A stretch of 35,347 nt of DNA from Acidobacteriota bacterium (GTDB lineage: Bacteria; Acidobacteriota; Vicinamibacteria; Vicinamibacterales; UBA8438), in contig PAUN01000014.1 in assembly GCA_002712885.1 (NCBI GenBank), positions 73,298-108,644 on the forward strand, given 5' to 3'. Numbering within the stretch: position 1 is the stretch's first letter; each line of letters begins with the position of its first letter. The notes below the pieces were generated by a model. That model made no database searches. It saw only the letters and a program-made list of their open reading frames with translations, and had not been told where the DNA came from. Of this stretch, positions 32,210 through 35,347 are shown piece after piece. Position numbers and translations under genes: made by a program.

Positions 32210-32290
32210 ATGCTTCTGGGCCTCCTCTGCATGATACTGATGGCTCGACTCTTCCAGCACGAACGAATCGTATTCGGGGTGACGAATTAA
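32210..32290 (+). CDS. Predicted 26-aa membrane microprotein
   Basis: This ORF is too short for the ORF track. ATG 32210 has a strong GGAGG seven bases upstream and encodes MLLGLLCMILMARLFQHERI and six further residues before TAA: a hydrophobic helix then a short polar tail. It follows the only perfect TATAAT in the region and ends ten bases before the ATG of the cytochrome c-PQQ dehydrogenase; the ribosome-binding site of that gene (AAGGA) overlaps its stop. In-frame GTG 32174 would extend it to 38 residues. It may be a regulatory leader or a small inner-membrane partner. I do not recognise the family, and a chance ORF cannot be excluded without comparison. Confidence 0.5.
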   Translation: MLLGLLCMILMARLFQHERIVFGVTN

Positions 32291-32300
32291 GGACTGCGCT

Positions 32301-34448
32301 ATGCCTGTGAATCTGTGTTCCATCCGCTGTGGCGGCGCGACGGTGGCGTGCATCAGGCCGGTCGCGTGGAGCCTGGCGGCCGTAGTCCTGGCGAGCGCGG
32401 TGGCCAGCGCGCAGACAGCAACCCGGCTCAGCTTCACCGAGGAGCAGGCCGAGGAGGGGAGCGTTGCCTATGCCGAGCGGTGCGCGTCGTGTCATGGCGA
32501 GACCCTTGACGACGGCGAGGTGGCACCGCCACTCAAGGGCGCCGATTTCCGCGAACGGTGGCGGGCCGAGACGCCCGAAGCGCTGTTCAACCTGACCGCG
32601 GACACGATGCCGCAGGATCAGCCGGGCGTGCTCGACGAGGCGACCTACGCGGCGGTGGTGGCGTTCATGTATCGGGAGAACGGGTCGGCGGCCGGCTCAG
32701 ACCCGCTGCCGGACGATCCCGCCCGGCTGGCTGGACTCGCACCGCCGCGGTGGCCCCGCGGACAGGGAGGGGGGCTGGCCCCGGGGGCGGCGCTGCCGCC
32801 ATACCCGATGGCGTCCAATCCGCTTGTCGGCCTGCGCCCCGTCACCGACGCCATGCTCGAGCGTCCGAGCCCGGACGACTGGTTGTTGTGGCGCCGTACC
32901 TACGACGCGTACGGGTTCAGCCCACTCGATCAGATTACTCGATCCAACGTCGACGACCTGCGCGTGGCCTGGAGTTGGTCGTTGCCGCCGGGGCCCAACG
33001 AGTCCACGCCGATTGTCCACGACGGGGTGCTGTTCATCCACGGCTACGGGGACGAAGTGCAGGCGCTGGATGGGGCGACCGGCGATCTCCTGTGGCAGTA
33101 CTCGCGGCGACTGCCACGCGGGACGGCCCCGAGCGTGAAGCGCGGAATGTCGCTCTACGGCGAGCGGCTGTATGTGCCGACGTCTGATGCGCACATCGTG
33201 GCGCTCGAGGCACGCACCGGCCGAGTCGTCTGGGACAAGCCGGCGGCCGACCGTGAGGACGGCTACCGCATGACCGGTGGCACCCTGGTGGCGAGGGGCA
33301 AAGTGATCGTCGGCACCACCGGGCGCGTGGGTGGCGGCAATTACATCGTCGCGCTCGATGCCGAGACAGGCGACGTGGCCTGGCGTTTCGCCACCATCGC
33401 CCAGCCCAATGCCCCGGGTGGCAACAGTTGGAATGGGTTGCCCGTCGAAGAGCGGAACGGAGGTTCCGTCTGGATACCGGGGAGCTACGATCCGGTCAAC
33501 AACCTCGCGTTCTTCGCGCCCGGCAACACCTACGACACGGGGCCGTTGCGGGATCCCGTCTCTACCCCCGGGGTGACGAACGACGCGTTGTATCTCGACA
33601 CCACCCTGGCCCTAAACCCCGATACCGGTGAGCTCGTCTGGCACTTTCAGCATCAAGCCAACGGACAGTGGGATCTCGACTGGGCCTTCGAACGACAGAT
33701 CGTAGACCTCACCGTGGGCGGGGAGGTCAAGCGGCTGGTGGTCACGACCGGTAAACAGGCCATCTTCGACTTTCTGGATGCGGCCACCGGCGCCTATGTG
33801 TCGTCGATCGACCTGGGCCTACAAAACCTGGTGACCGCCATCGACCCGGTCACCGGCGCCAAGACGACCGACCCGACGCTCTTACCCGGTGATGGCCAGA
33901 CCAAGATGGTCTGTCCCCATGTGAGCGGTGGGCGCGGGTGGATGCCCACCTCCTACGATGCGCGCACCAAGGTCGTCTACGTGCCGATGGTCGAAGCCTG
34001 CATGGATCTCGTGCCGGTGCCGGACGGTGAACGGGGCAGCCTATCGAGCGGTGTGCGATGGACGGTGCGGCCGCGACCGGAGAGTGATGGAAACTACGGT
34101 CGGTTGGAGGCGGTCAATCTGGAGACCGGCGAGTCCACCTGGATCGCACGCCAACGCGCCCCCCAGACCACCGGCACGCTGGTTACCGCCGGCGGACTCG
34201 TCTTCGCGGGCGCCCTGGATCGCCGCATCGCCGCCTACGACGCCGGCACAGGGGAGCCGTTGTGGCAGACCCGGCTGAATGAAGTGCCGAGTGCGGCGCC
34301 TATCACCTATGGCGCCAACGGCCGGCAATATGTCGCGGTCATCGTCGGGAGTGGCGGGTACCAGTCCGGCAGCTATGGGGTGATGGTGCCGGAGATCAAG
34401 AATCCGCCGGACCGTGGCGCCGCCCTCTGGGTCTTCGAGCTGAAGTAG
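32301..34448 (+). CDS. Cytochrome c-PQQ dehydrogenase fusion (quinohaemoprotein)
   Basis: 715 residues. Signal region about 18-38 (IRPVAWSLAAVVLASAVASA). The N-terminal cytochrome c domain has CASCH at 61-65 and a likely axial Met at 103 (ADTMPQ). After a Pro/Gly-rich linker the quinoprotein propeller starts at WLLWRRTYDAYGFSPLDQIT and includes QALDGATGDLLW, VALEARTGRVVW, VALDAETGDVAW, ALNPDTGELVWHFQ, WDLD with TTGKQ, EAVNLETGESTW and AAYDAGTGEPLW. WDxD is intact. Here the cytochrome is N-terminal, whereas in well-known type II quinohaemoprotein alcohol dehydrogenases it is C-terminal. It should oxidise an alcohol, aldehyde or sugar and pass electrons via its own haem. AAGGA precedes the ATG. 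Confidence 0.93.
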   Translation: MPVNLCSIRCGGATVACIRPVAWSLAAVVLASAVASAQTATRLSFTEEQAEEGSVAYAERCASCHGETLDDGEVAPPLKGADFRERWRAETPEALFNLTADTMPQDQPGVLDEATYAAVVAFMYRENGSAAGSDPLPDDPARLAGLAPPRWPRGQGGGLAPGAALPPYPMASNPLVGLRPVTDAMLERPSPDDWLLWRRTYDAYGFSPLDQITRSNVDDLRVAWSWSLPPGPNESTPIVHDGVLFIHGYGDEVQALDGATGDLLWQYSRRLPRGTAPSVKRGMSLYGERLYVPTSDAHIVALEARTGRVVWDKPAADREDGYRMTGGTLVARGKVIVGTTGRVGGGNYIVALDAETGDVAWRFATIAQPNAPGGNSWNGLPVEERNGGSVWIPGSYDPVNNLAFFAPGNTYDTGPLRDPVSTPGVTNDALYLDTTLALNPDTGELVWHFQHQANGQWDLDWAFERQIVDLTVGGEVKRLVVTTGKQAIFDFLDAATGAYVSSIDLGLQNLVTAIDPVTGAKTTDPTLLPGDGQTKMVCPHVSGGRGWMPTSYDARTKVVYVPMVEACMDLVPVPDGERGSLSSGVRWTVRPRPESDGNYGRLEAVNLETGESTWIARQRAPQTTGTLVTAGGLVFAGALDRRIAAYDAGTGEPLWQTRLNEVPSAAPITYGANGRQYVAVIVGSGGYQSGSYGVMVPEIKNPPDRGAALWVFELK

Positions 34449-34789
34449 CGTGCCTGGCCGTGTGGGCCCGGGTGCACGCCTCGCTGCTTCCCTCGCTGCG
34501 ACATCTCCCTGCTCGCCGCGTGGCGTCTGCGCCAGCAGCTATCACCGCCGCCGCACCCTGTGCGGAAGACGTCCCGCGGACGTAAAGATGGGGAAAGTTG
34601 AACGGACGTAGATACGAATATTTGGATACGGTCCATGTATTCCACCTCTTTTAATGGCGGCTCTCTTGTGAGACCCAATAGATAGGCCCTCCTTTGCGTA
34701 CCCGTTCGTCCAGCCAGCAGGTACACGGTTTGCATAAGTAACCCTCGAACATGTGTTTTGCTAGGTGTTTATTCACTGGAGGTGGATGG
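34449..34789. other. 341-bp non-coding region upstream of the TonB receptor
   Basis: No credible gene is seen on either strand. The first part (34479-34510) holds gcctcgctgcttccctcgc, an inverted relative of the loop of repeat C. Small hairpins follow: ccgca-ccctg-tgcgg (34551-34565) and acgtcc-cgc-ggacgt (34569-34583). From 34584 the sequence becomes markedly AT-richer than the rest of the window (tacgaatatttggatacgg, cctcttttaatggcgg), as expected for a regulated promoter. A TTGAAC at 34598-34603 is the best -35-like string. I see no operator I can name. Confidence 0.5.
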
Positions 34790-35347
34790 ATGAAGTTCGG
34801 GAAGTTTCTCTTAGTCGCGCTCGGGGTGCTCGTTCTGATCCCCGCCGCGGCGTCAGCTCAGAGCCAATTTGCTGGCAACGTTTCGGATGACACCGGGGGC
34901 GCGTTGCCCGGCGTTACCGTGACGGCCGCCAGTGAAGCACTCATCGAAGGCCAGCGTATTGCCGTCACTGACGGCACGGGCCAGTACCAAATGATCGATC
35001 TTCGTCCCGGCACCTACACGCTAACCTACGATCTTCCCGGGTTCGGCACGCAGGTTCGCAATGAGGTCAATCTGCCGTCAGACGTCACGATCACGATTGA
35101 CGTCATTCTAGCGGTCGGCTCGGTCGAAGAGACCATCACGGTATCGGGTCAATCGCCGGTCGTCGACATTCAGCAGGCCGAGCGCGTTGAGGTGCTCACG
35201 GCCGAGACGCTCGATGCGATCCCGACCGGCGGCAGCCTGTATTCGTTCGGCACCTTGGTGCCGGGCATCCGCACGAGCCTGCCGGACATTGGCGGCGCGC
35301 GGGCCATGGAGCAGGTGCTGGTGTATGGCAACGGCGCCGGCGGCGTC
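34790..35347 (+). CDS. TonB-dependent receptor with CarboxypepD_reg domain (5' part only)
   Basis: This gene is absent from the ORF track because it runs off the window; the frame is open from ATG 34790 to the last base (186 codons). GGAGG lies upstream at good spacing. The signal peptide is FLLVALGVLVLIPAAASAQ. Residues about 24-108 are a carboxypeptidase-regulatory domain (FAGNVSDDTGGALPGVTVTA, TDGTGQYQMIDLRPGTYTLTY). Next come SVEETITVSGQSPVVDIQQA and LDAIPTGGSLYSFGTLVPGI, the start of the plug domain. This is the common acidobacterial Oar/SusC-like layout for uptake of oligomers or chelates through the outer membrane. Substrate unknown; the preceding quinohaemoprotein may act on the imported compound (inference). 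Confidence 0.92.
   Translation, partial: MKFGKFLLVALGVLVLIPAAASAQSQFAGNVSDDTGGALPGVTVTAASEALIEGQRIAVTDGTGQYQMIDLRPGTYTLTYDLPGFGTQVRNEVNLPSDVTITIDVILAVGSVEETITVSGQSPVVDIQQAERVEVLTAETLDAIPTGGSLYSFGTLVPGIRTSLPDIGGARAMEQVLVYGNGAGGV

Noticed and set aside
32114-32437. Minus-strand ORFs over the start of the quinohaemoprotein gene
   Set aside because: They are antisense to the signal peptide and cytochrome domain, which are well supported; composition is shadow-like.
1-35347. CRISPR arrays, tRNA or rRNA genes, integrases or insertion sequences
   Set aside because: No regularly spaced direct repeats, no cloverleaf or rRNA-like segment and no transposase or recombinase motif was seen on reading.

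Overview
The window is high-GC bacterial DNA, and its gene content points to an Acidobacteriota genome, most likely of the Vicinamibacteria (subdivision 6) type. The evidence is repeated secreted PQQ-type beta-propeller dehydrogenases, a TonB-dependent receptor with an N-terminal carboxypeptidase-regulatory domain, DUF6152, secreted 'DLTGVW/DLQGVW' proteins and PknB-type kinases. This is inference from gene families. No rRNA, tRNA, CRISPR array or complete transposon was seen. Nearly every protein carries a signal peptide, lipobox, Tat motif or membrane helix, so the window encodes mostly envelope and periplasmic functions.

Layout. 1-3261 (+): the 3' end of a PQQ-dependent dehydrogenase, then a large secreted protein combining a CarboxypepD_reg-like domain, one CxxCH haem site and a streptogramin-lyase-like propeller. 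3469-5755: an orphan ModA-like binding protein (-) diverging from a beta-lactamase-family serine hydrolase (+). 5800-9332 (-): a PQQ-like propeller protein, an MBL-fold hydrolase and a secreted acetamidase/formamidase-family protein. 9432-13412 (+): a second propeller protein, an SMP-30/gluconolactonase-like protein with a Tat signal, and an M28 peptidase. 13647-16574: a Ser/Thr kinase-DUF1566 fusion (-) diverging from a CsgG-family protein (+). 16644-19288 (-): an apparent operon of a small membrane protein, a methyltransferase and a membrane-anchored PHP protein. 19402-22091 (+): a cupin and a full-length PQQ dehydrogenase. 22301-26074 (+): an uncharacterised secreted protein, an M20-type hydrolase and an alkaline phosphatase. 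26274-29446 (+): an outer-membrane barrel, a stand-alone ATP-grasp enzyme and a PepSY membrane protein, tightly packed. 29548-30756 (+): a secreted DLTGVW protein and a DUF6152 protein. 30924-32036 (-): a cytochrome c'-like lipoprotein and a Rap1a/Tai-like protein. 32210-34448 (+): a predicted 26-residue microprotein and a cytochrome c-PQQ dehydrogenase fusion. 34790-end (+): the start of a TonB-dependent receptor.

How the genes may work together (inference). Three PQQ dehydrogenases, two smaller quinoprotein-like propellers, two c-type haem proteins outside the fused dehydrogenase, a lactonase-like propeller, two peptidases, a phosphatase, an amidase-family protein and a TonB receptor together suggest a periplasmic oxidation and scavenging region for organic matter. 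Electrons would pass to c-type haem proteins. The 691-residue PQQ dehydrogenase has WNMD and HHP where its partial paralogue and the 715-residue fusion show WDxD, so its catalytic competence is open to question.

The most distinctive non-coding signal is a mosaic, partly palindromic intergenic repeat. It occurs near 3331-3392, 11895-11975 and 30752-30839, with weaker relatives near 26090 and 34480. The least explained gene group is the barrel/ATP-grasp/PepSY cluster.
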